In this document: positions 1 to 7,952 of the stretch, one piece after another
Layout of the letters: every line of letters starts with the position of its first letter
Position numbering within the stretch: the stretch's first letter is position 1
Assembly: GCA_964385645.1 (NCBI GenBank)
Contig: CAYLPT010000214.1
Coordinates: 1-50,146 of the forward strand
Length of the DNA stretch: 50,146 nucleotides
Direction: 5' to 3'
From: CAYLPT01 sp964385645
GTDB taxonomy: Bacteria; Armatimonadota; Hebobacteria; Hebobacterales; Hebobacteraceae
Position numbers and translations under genes: made by a program
Notes under the pieces: generated by a model
Database searches by the model: none
What the model was told of the DNA's origin: nothing
What the model saw: the letters and a program-made list of their open reading frames with translations, nothing else

Positions 1-515
1 TGGTTGTCCTTGATAAGCACTCCGTCGAACAGCCCCACCCGATGGTTGCGCCCCCCACCCATGCGCACCGCGTACTTGTCCAGGGCCCGCAGCCCGGGCG
101 CCGTCTTGCGGGTGTCGCAGATGCGCGCGCCGGTGCCCCCGACCGCCTCCACGAAGCGCGCCGTCAGAGTCGCGATCCCGCACATGCGCTGGAGGAAGTT
201 CAGGGCGGTTCGCTCAGCGGCCAGGATCGCCGCGGCCGAACCCTCCACCACCGCCAGCGTGTCCCCGGCCGCCGCCCGCTGACCCTCGCGGGCGGCGGGC
301 TCGAAGCGCGCTTGTGGGTCGAGCCGGCGGAAGGTCGCCCCCGCGGCGAAGAGCCCCGCGACCACGCCCTCCGCCTTCGCCACGATGCGCCCCCGGCCCC
401 GCGCGCCGGGCTCCAGCACTGCGGCCGTGGTGATGTCGCCCGGACCCAGGTCCTCGGCCAGCGCGCGGGAGACGATCTCGCTCACCACCGGCTCGGGCAC
501 GCCCCAGTCCATCAT
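1..515 (-). CDS. nadC: Nicotinate-nucleotide pyrophosphorylase (quinolinate phosphoribosyltransferase), partial
   Basis: NadC converts quinolinate and PRPP to nicotinate mononucleotide in de novo NAD synthesis. Only the N-terminal ~170 residues are present; the gene runs off the left edge. Reading inward one sees the N-terminal EDLGPGDITT segment, the FLQRMCGIAT helix, the substrate-binding DTRKTAPGLR motif and GGGRNHRVGLFDGVLIKDNH at the edge, all typical of NadC. Two in-frame ATGs (515 and 512) overlap the nadA stop in an ATGATG arrangement, so nadC is translationally coupled behind nadA. nadB is not visible in the window. Identification is secure from motifs and the nadA partner. Confidence 0.95.
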   Translation of the reverse strand, partial: MMDWGVPEPVVSEIVSRALAEDLGPGDITTAAVLEPGARGRGRIVAKAEGVVAGLFAAGATFRRLDPQARFEPAAREGQRAAAGDTLAVVEGSAAAILAAERTALNFLQRMCGIATLTARFVEAVGGTGARICDTRKTAPGLRALDKYAVRMGGGRNHRVGLFDGVLIKDN

Positions 516-1438
516 ACGACCTCGAGCATCCGCTCGATCGCCCGCCTGGCGGGGCCGGCTATGTCCTCCGGCACCTCGACCGGATGCTCCATGTCCTCCA
601 GCGCCCACGCCACCTTCTCCAGCGTGATGCGCTTCATGTTAGGGCAAGTCGTGAGCAGGGTGACGGGGAGGAAGCGCTTGTCCGGGCTGTCCTTCTGCAG
701 GCGGTGGATGAGCCCCACCTCGGTCCCGACGATGACCTCACGCGCGGGGGTCTCCCTCGCCCAGCGCACCATCTGGCCGGTGGATAGCACCTCGTCGGCC
801 AGCGCGATGACCTCCGGCGTGCACTCCGGGTGAACGACCACCGGGGCGCCGGGGTGCTGGGCCTTGAGGCGACTGATGTCCTGGGCGCGGATGCGCTGGT
901 GGGTCGGGCAGTAGCCGTCCCAGAGGATCACTTCTTTGTCGGTGTGGCGCTGGACCCAGAGCCCGAGGTTGCGGTCGGGCAGGAAGAGGAGCCGCTGCTC
1001 GGGCAGGCTGTTGACCACCGCGGCGGCGTTGGCCGAGGTGCAGCAGATGTCGGCCTCCGCCTTGACCGCGGCGGTGGTGTTCACATACGCAACGACGGGC
1101 ACGCCCGGCAAGTCGGCCTTACGCTTGCGCACTGCCTCTGCGGGCGCCATGTCGCACATCGGGCAGCCGGCCCGGGGGTCGGGGATGAGCACCGTGCGCT
1201 CGGGGGAGAGCAGCTTCGCGGTCTCGGCCATGAACATGACGCCGCAGAAGACGATCACCTCCGCCTCCGTCGCGGCGGCCTTCCGGCTGAGCTCGAGGGA
1301 GTCGCCGACGAAGTCTGCGACGTCCTGCACCTCGCCGAGCTGGTAGTTATGCGCGAGGATGACGGCGTTGCGCTCCCGCTTGAGGCGCGCGATGCGCTCT
1401 GCCAGCTCCACTCTCGGATCGGCAGCGACCTGACTCAT
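512..1438 (-). CDS. nadA: Quinolinate synthase NadA
   Basis: A 4Fe-4S enzyme that condenses iminoaspartate with dihydroxyacetone phosphate to quinolinate, cytoplasmic, first half of de novo NAD synthesis. The 308-residue length is usual for the family. Visible family signatures are the N-terminal ILAHNYQLGEVQDVADFVGDS, the FCGVMFMAETAK stretch with the first cluster cysteine, CCTSANAAAVV with the second, HPECTPEV, and TCPNMKRI with the third. The start has an AGGTG-type ribosome site just upstream and lies about 20 nt below a strong sigma70 promoter. It forms an operon with nadC, whose start overlaps its stop. Confidence 0.97.
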   Translation of the reverse strand: MSQVAADPRVELAERIARLKRERNAVILAHNYQLGEVQDVADFVGDSLELSRKAAATEAEVIVFCGVMFMAETAKLLSPERTVLIPDPRAGCPMCDMAPAEAVRKRKADLPGVPVVAYVNTTAAVKAEADICCTSANAAAVVNSLPEQRLLFLPDRNLGLWVQRHTDKEVILWDGYCPTHQRIRAQDISRLKAQHPGAPVVVHPECTPEVIALADEVLSTGQMVRWARETPAREVIVGTEVGLIHRLQKDSPDKRFLPVTLLTTCPNMKRITLEKVAWALEDMEHPVEVPEDIAGPARRAIERMLEVV

Positions 1439-1464
1439 CTCACACCTGCTCCACCCCCCCGGCC

Positions 1465-1493
1465 ATTATCACCCGCGGCGGGCGCCCTGTCAA
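1465..1493 (-). promoter_or_regulatory. sigma70-type promoter of nadA
   Basis: On the minus strand TTGACA (1488-1493) is followed after 17 bp by GATAAT (1465-1470). This is a near-consensus vegetative promoter; the expected transcription start is about 20 nt before the nadA ATG. Confidence 0.85.
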
Positions 1494-1665
1494 ACGGGTC
1501 GCGGCGGGAGCATGGCAGTGCACCGCCTATCGGCCCCACGCCGACCCCGCAGAGGCGGCGCCGTTGCCGCGACCCTGCGCGCAGGAGCGGCATTCCTGCC
1601 GCGCCCGGCTCCACAGATAGACCAGCCCGTCCCGATAGGAAGGTCAGTCCTACGCACAGGGGGTT

Positions 1666-1688
1666 CGGCCGCGCCATGGGCGCGGCCG
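1666..1688 (-). terminator. GC-rich hairpin downstream of tRNA-Leu
   Basis: A perfect 10-bp stem (CGGCCGCGCC, 1666-1675, against 1679-1688) with a 3-nt loop lies 35 nt past the 3' end of tRNA-Leu. There is no U-tract on either strand, so it may be a processing or Rho-assisted end rather than a classical terminator. Nothing else gene-like is seen in the roughly 280 nt between nadA and the tRNA beyond this hairpin and the nadA promoter. Confidence 0.4.
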
Positions 1689-1722
1689 TCGAGAAGGGCT
1701 TTGGGCGACCTTGAGCGAACTG

Positions 1723-1808
1723 TGGTGCCGGTGGAGGGATTCGAACCCCCACGGGCTCGCGCCCACCTGATTTTGAGTCAGGCGCGTCTGCCTTTCCGCC
1801 ACACCGGC
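1723..1808 (-). tRNA. tRNA-Leu (anticodon CAA)
   Basis: The minus strand folds as a class II tRNA of 86 nt including an encoded CCA. Acceptor stem GCCGGTG pairs with CACCGGC, discriminator A, CCA end. The anticodon stem CCTGA/TCAGG holds loop CTCAAAA, giving anticodon CAA (reads UUG). A long variable arm, as expected for leucine, precedes the TpsiC arm with GTTCGAATC. Transcribed from its own promoter at 1818-1847. Confidence 0.97.
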
Positions 1809-1817
1809 CCGGTCGCG

Positions 1818-1847
1818 AGTATACTGAGTACCCTCCGCCGGCGTCAA
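1818..1847 (-). promoter_or_regulatory. sigma70-type promoter of tRNA-Leu
   Basis: Minus-strand TTGACG (1842-1847), 18-bp spacer, TATACT (1818-1823), ending 9 nt before the mature tRNA. The -10 lies in the perfect palindrome AGTATACT (1818-1825), so a plus-strand -10 (TATACT, 1820-1825) also faces sppA, though no plus-strand -35 is evident. Confidence 0.8.
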
Positions 1848-1885
1848 GGACGCCTAGCCGCGGGAGCGTGCAAGGAGAGATTGCG

Positions 1886-2986
1886 ATGGCCTCCGAGCTG
1901 CCGCCGACCTCGTCCTCGTCCCACCCCACCGCCTCCGCCGGCCCCGGCTACGGCGGGCCGACCGGCCCCCCGCGGGGCCGCAGCGCCGCCTGGCGCTGGG
2001 GGTGCGCCCTCGGGCTGGCCGGCTGCCTCATCGTGGTGGTGATCGGCGTGCTGCTTGTGCTCATGGCCGCGCTCGCGAGCAGCGGCGGGATCCAGGAGCT
2101 GGCGGCGCGGGGCGAGCGCATCGCCCTGGTGCGGGTGGAGGGCATGATCGTCGCCGGCCGCTCGGGCTTCAGCCTGCTGGGGGGCGCTGCGACCGGCTCC
2201 GACGATGTTATCAAGCAGATCGAGCGCGCCATTGAGGACACCCAGGTCCGAGGCATCCTGCTGCGGGTGAACAGCCCCGGCGGCTCCGCGGCTGCCTCCC
2301 AGGAGATCTACCGCGCTGTCAAGCGGGCCCGCGAGCAGGGCGTGGTCGTGGTGGCATCCATGGCCGACGTGGCGGCCTCCGGCGGCTACTACGTGGCCGC
2401 AGCGGCGGATGCCATCTACGCCGACCCGGCCACCATGACCGGCAGCATCGGCGCCATCGCCGTCCTCGAGGACCTATCCGGGCTGCTGGACAAGCTCGGC
2501 GTGGAGGCCCAGGTGGTGAAGAGCGGGGAGCTGAAGGACCTCTTTTCGCCCCTGGGCGGGAGGACCGAGGAGGAGCTGGCGATCGTGCGCGCCCTCGTCG
2601 CGCAGGTGCACGAGCAGTTCATCGCCGATGTAGCCGCCGGCCGGGGGATGGATCTGGCGGAGCTGCGTCGGCTCGCCGACGGCCGGGTCTACACGGGAGA
2701 GCAGGCCAAGGAGAACGGGCTCGTTGACGAACTGGGCGGCATGCACGAGGCGCTGCTGGCGGCCGGCGAGCTGGCCGGGATACCTGAGCGGCCGCGCCTG
2801 AAGGAGTACGAGGCCCCCGGATTGTTGCGGTGGCTCCTGGGCGGCGGAAGCGTCCGGGCCGAGCGGCCGGTGACGGTGTCGGGCGGGCTGCTCTACAGCG
2901 AGCTGGCGGCGAGCCTGACCGGGGGCGCGCTGGGGCGCATGCCGACCGGCGGGCCTGAGCGCCGACTGCTCCTGGAAGGCATGTGA
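1886..2986 (+). CDS. sppA: Signal peptide peptidase SppA (S49 family)
   Basis: Membrane-bound serine protease that degrades cleaved signal peptides. The start at 1886 is chosen because AAGGAG sits 8 nt upstream; an in-frame GTG at 1868 lies before this site. The protein (366 residues) has a proline/serine-rich cytoplasmic N-terminus, one transmembrane segment at about residues 35-60 (LAGCLIVVVIGVLLVLMAAL), then an S49 domain. Visible: VNSPGGSAAASQE, the nucleophile region MTGSIGAI, and the catalytic-lysine region VKSGELKDLFSPLG. This is the short Gram-positive/archaeal-type SppA, not the tandem 67-kDa E. coli form. Its stop overlaps the polA start (ATGTGA), so the two are probably co-transcribed. 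Confidence 0.93.
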   Translation: MASELPPTSSSSHPTASAGPGYGGPTGPPRGRSAAWRWGCALGLAGCLIVVVIGVLLVLMAALASSGGIQELAARGERIALVRVEGMIVAGRSGFSLLGGAATGSDDVIKQIERAIEDTQVRGILLRVNSPGGSAAASQEIYRAVKRAREQGVVVVASMADVAASGGYYVAAAADAIYADPATMTGSIGAIAVLEDLSGLLDKLGVEAQVVKSGELKDLFSPLGGRTEEELAIVRALVAQVHEQFIADVAAGRGMDLAELRRLADGRVYTGEQAKENGLVDELGGMHEALLAAGELAGIPERPRLKEYEAPGLLRWLLGGGSVRAERPVTVSGGLLYSELAASLTGGALGRMPTGGPERRLLLEGM

Positions 2987-5640
2987 GCGACCGCCCGCGA
3001 CAGAAGCTGGTTCTGGTAGACGGCAACAGCCTGCTCTACCGGGCCTTCTTCGCGCTCCCGCCCCTCACCAACACCCAGGGGGAGATGACGAACGCAGTCT
3101 ACGGCTTCACCATGATGCTCCTCAAGGTCCTCGACGAGGAGCAGCCGGACCTGGTCGCGGTCGCCTTCGACCTGCCCGGCCCCACCTTCCGCCACCGGCG
3201 CTATCCCGAATACAAGGCGACCCGCGAGCGCATGCCCGACGAGCTGAGCCCCCAGATCGAGATGGCGCGCGCGGTCCTCGACGCCATGCACATCCCCGCC
3301 TACGAGCTGGAGGGCTATGAGGCCGACGACGTCATCGGTACGCTTGCCGCGAAGGCCGAGCAGGCCGGCCACGAGGTCCTCATCGTCACCGGTGACCTCG
3401 ACGAGCTCCAGCTCGTCTCCGACCGCGTCTCCGTGCTGGTGACCCGCCGCGGCATCACCGACACTCACCTCTACGACCGCGCCGCGGTCCGCGAGCGCTA
3501 CGGCTTCGAGCCCGAGAAGCTGCCGGACTTCCGCGCCCTGAGGGGAGACACCACCGACAACATCCCGGGCGTGCCGGGCGTGGGCGAGAAGACCGCCTCC
3601 GCCCTCATCCGCGACTACGGCTCCCTCGACTCGCTGCTCGAGAAGGCGGAGGAGGTGAAGCCGGCGCGCATCGCCGACGCCCTCCAGGCGTACGGCGACA
3701 TCGCCCGCGAGTCCAGGGAGCTCTCCCTGATCGTGCGCGACTTGCCGCTGCCCCTGGACGAGGAGCGGCTACGCCGCCGGCCGCCCGACGCCGCCCGCCT
3801 CGCCGACCTCTTCCGGCGGCTCGGCTTCCGCACTCTGCTCTCCCGATTCGAGGGGCCGCCAGAGCCGGAGACCCCGTCCGCCGAGCACCGCGCCATCTCC
3901 CAGGCCAAGCAGGCGCGGGCGCTGGCGGAGGAGCTGAGGGGTGAGCAGCGTCTGGTCCTGCACCCCCTGGCCGAGGGCGGGCCGCCGCTGCGGGCGAAGC
4001 TGAAGGGCCTGGGTCTGCTTGCCGGCGGCCGCGCGGTGCTGCTGACCGCGGAGGGGGAGGGGCGCATCGGCGAGCTGCTCGCACCCCTCAAGGGCGTGCT
4101 CGAATCACCCTCGGCGCCCAAGGTCGGGCACGACCTGAAGCGCCTCACGCTGCTGCTGGGGCGGCACGGCATCATGCCGGCCGGCCTCAGCTTCGACACC
4201 ATGGTCGCGGCCTACTTGGTGGACCCGTCGCGGCGCTCCCAGGACCTCGCCGAGGTCGCCTTCGACCACCTGCCCGCGCCCGCGCAGCCCAGGGAGGGGG
4301 CAGACCGCGCCGCCGGGCCCGAGGCCGCGGCTGCAGCCCTGCACGACATCGCGGCCCTGGAGGGGCGGCTCAGCGAGGCGCTCCGGGAGTTGGACCTCTG
4401 GCAGCTCTTCGTGGAGATGGAGATGCCGCTCGTGCCGGTACTCGCCGACATGGAGAGGACCGGCGTCGCGCTGGATACGGGCGTGCTCGCGGCGCTCTCC
4501 TCTCGGCTGGCCGAGCGCATAAGCGAGCTGGAGCGCGAGATCTACGCCCTCGCCGGCCAGGAGTTCAACATCAGCTCGCCCAAGCAGCTCCGGGAGATCC
4601 TCTTCGACAAGCTCGGCCTGCCGCCCGACAAGTCGCGGCGCACCAAGACCGGCTACTCGACCGACGCGGCCGTGCTGGCCGGCCTGAGCGACCACGAGAT
4701 CGTGGCCAAGATCCTGGAGTACCGGGAGGTCACCAAGCTCAAGTCCACCTACGTGGATGCGCTGCCGAAGCTCGTGGACCCGGAGACCGGGCGGCTTCAC
4801 ACCTCCCTGAACCAGACGGTCACGGCCACCGGGCGGCTCAGCAGCAGCGACCCCAATCTGCAGAACATCCCCGTGCGGAGCGAGCTGGGCATGGAGATTC
4901 GGCGGGCCTTCGTCGCCGGGCTGCCCGGGCACGTGCTGCTGGGGGCGGACTACTCACAGATCGAGCTGCGCATCCTCGCCCACATCACGGGGGATGAGAA
5001 CCTCACCGAGATCTTCCTGCGGGACGAGGACCTGCACCGGGCGGCCGCGGCGGAGATATTCGGCGTCGCGCCGGAGGCGGTGACGCCCCCGATGCGCTCC
5101 TTCGCGAAGATGGTGAACTTCGGCATCCCCTATGGCATCAGCGAGTTCCGCCTGGGGCGGGAGATGGGCATCCCAGTCGAGGAGGCGCGCCGGTACGTGA
5201 GCCGCTACTTCGCGCGCTTCCCGAAGGTGCACGAGTACGTGGAGGAGATGCCGCGCCGGGCGCGGGAGGCCGGCTACGTGACCACGCTGTTCGGCCGGCG
5301 TCGCCCCCTCCCTGAGCTGCGCACCCGCGCCCCGGCCCAGCGGCAGGCCGCGGAGCGCATGGCGATCAACACCCCCATGCAGGGCACGGCCGCCGACATC
5401 ATCAAAGTGGCGATGCTGCGGGTGGCGGAGGGACTGCGGGACAGGGGCCTGGGGGCGCGCATGATCCTGCAGGTGCACGACGAGCTGCTGCTCGAGGTCC
5501 CCGAGGCCGAAGTGAGAGACACCGCGCGCCTGGTGGCGGACTGCATGTCTCAGGCCTACCAGCTGCGGGTGCCCCTGAAGGTCGCGGTGCGCGCGGGCCC
5601 GAACTGGCTCGAGATGGAGCCCGTGGATACCAGGGGGTAA
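2983..5640 (+). CDS. polA: DNA polymerase I
   Basis: Repair and Okazaki-processing polymerase of 885 residues. Residues 1-290 form the 5'-3' flap nuclease (LVDGNSLLYRAFFA, EADDVIGTLA, TGDLDELQL, PGVPGVGEKTA). Residues about 300-480 are the 3'-5' exonuclease-like domain, but the Exo I acidic pair is absent and Exo II reads VGHDLKRL, so proofreading is probably lost as in Taq and Bacillus enzymes. The polymerase domain has motif A (LGADYSQIELRILAHI), motif B (KMVNFGIPYGIS) and motif C (LQVHDELLLEV). GTG start overlaps the sppA stop by 4 nt. Identification is certain; the loss of proofreading is inferred from residues. Confidence 0.97.
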   Translation: MSDRPRQKLVLVDGNSLLYRAFFALPPLTNTQGEMTNAVYGFTMMLLKVLDEEQPDLVAVAFDLPGPTFRHRRYPEYKATRERMPDELSPQIEMARAVLDAMHIPAYELEGYEADDVIGTLAAKAEQAGHEVLIVTGDLDELQLVSDRVSVLVTRRGITDTHLYDRAAVRERYGFEPEKLPDFRALRGDTTDNIPGVPGVGEKTASALIRDYGSLDSLLEKAEEVKPARIADALQAYGDIARESRELSLIVRDLPLPLDEERLRRRPPDAARLADLFRRLGFRTLLSRFEGPPEPETPSAEHRAISQAKQARALAEELRGEQRLVLHPLAEGGPPLRAKLKGLGLLAGGRAVLLTAEGEGRIGELLAPLKGVLESPSAPKVGHDLKRLTLLLGRHGIMPAGLSFDTMVAAYLVDPSRRSQDLAEVAFDHLPAPAQPREGADRAAGPEAAAAALHDIAALEGRLSEALRELDLWQLFVEMEMPLVPVLADMERTGVALDTGVLAALSSRLAERISELEREIYALAGQEFNISSPKQLREILFDKLGLPPDKSRRTKTGYSTDAAVLAGLSDHEIVAKILEYREVTKLKSTYVDALPKLVDPETGRLHTSLNQTVTATGRLSSSDPNLQNIPVRSELGMEIRRAFVAGLPGHVLLGADYSQIELRILAHITGDENLTEIFLRDEDLHRAAAAEIFGVAPEAVTPPMRSFAKMVNFGIPYGISEFRLGREMGIPVEEARRYVSRYFARFPKVHEYVEEMPRRAREAGYVTTLFGRRRPLPELRTRAPAQRQAAERMAINTPMQGTAADIIKVAMLRVAEGLRDRGLGARMILQVHDELLLEVPEAEVRDTARLVADCMSQAYQLRVPLKVAVRAGPNWLEMEPVDTRG

Positions 5641-5718
5641 GCCTGCGCCCACAGGGAAGGATGGGGGCCGGGGGTGTCGAAGGCTGCTAGTGCTAGGGAG
5701 TACGCTGTGCAGCCGCGT

Positions 5719-5755
5719 GGGCCCCTCGGCCCTTCCAGGCCGAGCGCCGGGGCCC
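5719..5755 (+). promoter_or_regulatory. Strong hairpin in the leader of the S1-domain gene
   Basis: GGGCCC (5719-5724) plus CTCGGCC (5725-5731) pair with GGCCGAG (5738-5744) and GGGCCC (5750-5755), 13 bp with a 5-nt bulge and 6-nt loop. It lies in the 204-nt polA to S1-gene spacer. There is no U-tract, so it could end polA transcripts weakly or act as a leader element of the S1 gene. No clear promoter was found in this spacer. Confidence 0.4.
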
Positions 5756-5844
5756 GGTGACAGGACGGCGGGCGCGGATCGCCGCCGGAGCGTAGCCTCG
5801 CCGCAGTGGGCGGGGACGGCCAGGCGGAGAGGGCAGGCGGAACC

Positions 5845-7248
5845 ATGGACCGGCAAGAGGATGGTCTGAGGGCGGAGCAGGAAGAAGCGGCGTCGCAGGA
5901 GCACGAGCAGGCGTCGCCCGGAACCCGAGGGCGCGGGTCGGCCGAGGCCGAGGGCCAGCAAGGGGCGATGGAGATGCCCATGAGGTCGCTGACCACCGGC
6001 CAGATCGTGGACGGCATGATCGTGCGCATAGACGAGCAGGGCGCCTTCGTGGATGTGGGCACCAAGTCGGAGGGCCACATCTCCCGGGAGGAGCTCGCCG
6101 GCGGGACCACCGATGACGGCCGACCTCTGGAGGTGGGCGATCGGGTGGCCGTCTACGTGGTGCGGCCCGAGGGCGAGGCCGGTACGCCCCTGCTCTCCAA
6201 GAAGCGGGCCGACTACGAGCGGATGTGGCAGCGCCTGACCAAGGCCTACGAAGAGGGCGAAGCGCTCAGCGCGATGGTCACCGACCGGGTCAAGGGGGGC
6301 CTGGTGGTGGACCTTGGGGTGAGGGGGTTCCTGCCCGCCTCCCACGTACAGACGCGCAACGTGCGCGCGCTCGACCGCTTCGTCGGCCAGTCGGTGAAGG
6401 TGAAGATCATCGAGGTGGATCGCGGGCGCAAGCGCGTCGTGGTCTCCCAGCGGCAGGCGCTTGAGCAGGAGCGCCGCGAGCGCCGGGAGAAGACGCTGCT
6501 CTCGCTGCGGGAGAACCAGGTCTACAAGGGGATCGTCCGCAGGATCACCGACTACGGGGCCTTCGTGGACCTGGGCGGCGTGGATGGGCTGCTGCATGTC
6601 ACCGAGATGGCCTGGACTCGCATCGAGCACCCCTCCGAGGTCGTCAAGGTCGGTGACAAGATAGACGTCATGGTGCTGCGCTTCGACCGGGAGCAGAACC
6701 GCATCTCGCTGGGCCTCAAGCAGATCCTGCCCGACCCCTGGGAGGACGCGCGGGAGCGCTACCAGGTGGGGCAGACGGTGGCCGCCACCGTCTCCCGGCT
6801 GGTACCCTTCGGCGCCTTCGTGCGTCTCGAGGACGGCATCGAGGCCATCGTGCCAAACGCCGAGCTCCCCGGCGAACGGGGCCAGCGGGCCCCAGATGTG
6901 CTCAAGGTCGGCGAAGTGGTCCGCGCCAAGGTCGTCAACATCCGCCCCAGCGAGCGGCGCATGACCCTCAGCCTGCGCCAGGTCGAGCAGGCCGAGCAGC
7001 GCCGCGAGCTCCGCGAGTACATGGCCCGCCAGGAGGAAAGCAGCCGCGTCACCATTGGCGACCTGGTGGGCGACCTCCTGTCCGAGCGCGCGGCGGGCCG
7101 CGACGCCGGCGGCGAGGAGTCCCAGCCCGAGCGGGAGAGCGCCGCCGAGCCGGAGGCCCCGCAGCCCCCCGAGCTGCCGGAGCCAGATGAGGACCAGGCA
7201 TGGTCGTCCTCGGGATCACCGGGGGAATCGGAGCAGGAAAGGGCCTAG
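5845..7248 (+). CDS. rpsA: Ribosomal protein S1-like RNA-binding protein (four S1 domains)
   Basis: Binds mRNA on the 30S subunit or acts as a general RNA chaperone. The protein is 467 residues from the ATG at 5845; an in-frame GTG at 5806 would add 13 residues and cannot be excluded. After an acidic, glutamine-rich N-terminus come four S1 OB-folds at about residues 52-125 (GQIVDGMIVRIDEQGAFVDV), 139-205 (MVTDRVKGGLVVDLGVRGFL), 226-292 (YKGIVRRITDYGAFVDLG) and 309-378 (VSRLVPFGAFVRLEDGIE), then an acidic, proline-rich tail. Four-domain S1 proteins are usual outside Proteobacteria. Its last 49 nt overlap coaE in another frame. Confidence 0.88.
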   Translation: MDRQEDGLRAEQEEAASQEHEQASPGTRGRGSAEAEGQQGAMEMPMRSLTTGQIVDGMIVRIDEQGAFVDVGTKSEGHISREELAGGTTDDGRPLEVGDRVAVYVVRPEGEAGTPLLSKKRADYERMWQRLTKAYEEGEALSAMVTDRVKGGLVVDLGVRGFLPASHVQTRNVRALDRFVGQSVKVKIIEVDRGRKRVVVSQRQALEQERRERREKTLLSLRENQVYKGIVRRITDYGAFVDLGGVDGLLHVTEMAWTRIEHPSEVVKVGDKIDVMVLRFDREQNRISLGLKQILPDPWEDARERYQVGQTVAATVSRLVPFGAFVRLEDGIEAIVPNAELPGERGQRAPDVLKVGEVVRAKVVNIRPSERRMTLSLRQVEQAEQRRELREYMARQEESSRVTIGDLVGDLLSERAAGRDAGGEESQPERESAAEPEAPQPPELPEPDEDQAWSSSGSPGESEQERA

Positions 7249-7814
7249 CGACCGAGTTCTTCCGCACCCGGGGGGCGGTGATCATTGACGCGGACCAGGT
7301 TTCCCGGGAGCTCACGGGGCCGGGCTCGCCTCTCGTGGCGCAGATCGCCTCCGCCCTCGGGGCCGAGTACGTGCGGCCGGACGGCAGCCTGGACCGGGCG
7401 CGGCTGGGGCGGCGGGTGTTCGGGGATCGGGCGGCCCTGGCGAAGCTGAACGAGATCATGCATCCGCCGATCCTGGCCGAGGTGGAGCGGCGGATCGAGG
7501 CGGCGAGGCGGGCGGGGGCCCAGGTGGTGTGTGTGGTGGCGCCGCTGCTGCTGGAGGCGGGCGGCCGGGGGCTGGTGGACCGCCTCCTCGTGGTGACCGC
7601 CCAGGAGGAGGAGCGGGTGCGCAGGGTGAGGGAGCGGGACGGGCTGAGCGAGGCTGAGGTAAGGGAGCGGATGGCAGCTCAGATGCTGACCGGCGAGCAG
7701 CGCCGACAGGCGGACTGGGTGGTGGACACCACGGAGAGCCGGGAGGCGGCGCGGCGCCAGCTAGAGCAGGTCTGGGCCGAACTGAAGCGAAGCCGTCCGC
7801 GTCCAAAGAGCTAG
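7200..7814 (+). CDS. coaE: Dephospho-CoA kinase
   Basis: Last step of CoA synthesis, phosphorylating the ribose 3'-OH of dephospho-CoA with ATP. The 204-residue length fits the family. Visible: P-loop region GITGGIGAGKG at residues 5-15, IIDADQVSREL (substrate-binding DAD), and the lid/CoA region ending VVDTTES. The usual Ser/Thr after the P-loop lysine is glycine here (GKG instead of GKS/T), which is odd for this family. The start must be at 7200 because the P-loop begins at residue 6, so the gene truly overlaps the S1 gene by 49 nt. rpsA-coaE neighbourhood is common in several phyla. Confidence 0.92.
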   Translation: MVVLGITGGIGAGKGLATEFFRTRGAVIIDADQVSRELTGPGSPLVAQIASALGAEYVRPDGSLDRARLGRRVFGDRAALAKLNEIMHPPILAEVERRIEAARRAGAQVVCVVAPLLLEAGGRGLVDRLLVVTAQEEERVRRVRERDGLSEAEVRERMAAQMLTGEQRRQADWVVDTTESREAARRQLEQVWAELKRSRPRPKS

Positions 7815-7826
7815 GAGAGCGGCTCC

Positions 7827-7855
7827 TTTACATGCCTGGGGGGCTGTGGTAGAAT
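7827..7855 (+). promoter_or_regulatory. sigma70-type promoter of the envelope gene pair
   Basis: TTTACA (7827-7832), 17-bp spacer, TAGAAT (7850-7855), with TG upstream of the -10. Predicted start about 7862, giving a leader of about 90 nt before the CsgG-like gene. Confidence 0.8.
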
Positions 7856-7952
7856 GCGCAGGCAGGCGCTGGTGGGCGGGGCTCGGGCTTGTGGGGGACG
7901 AACCGCAGGGCGATTCGACGCGGCATAGGCAGAGCAAGGAGAGGACCGAACC

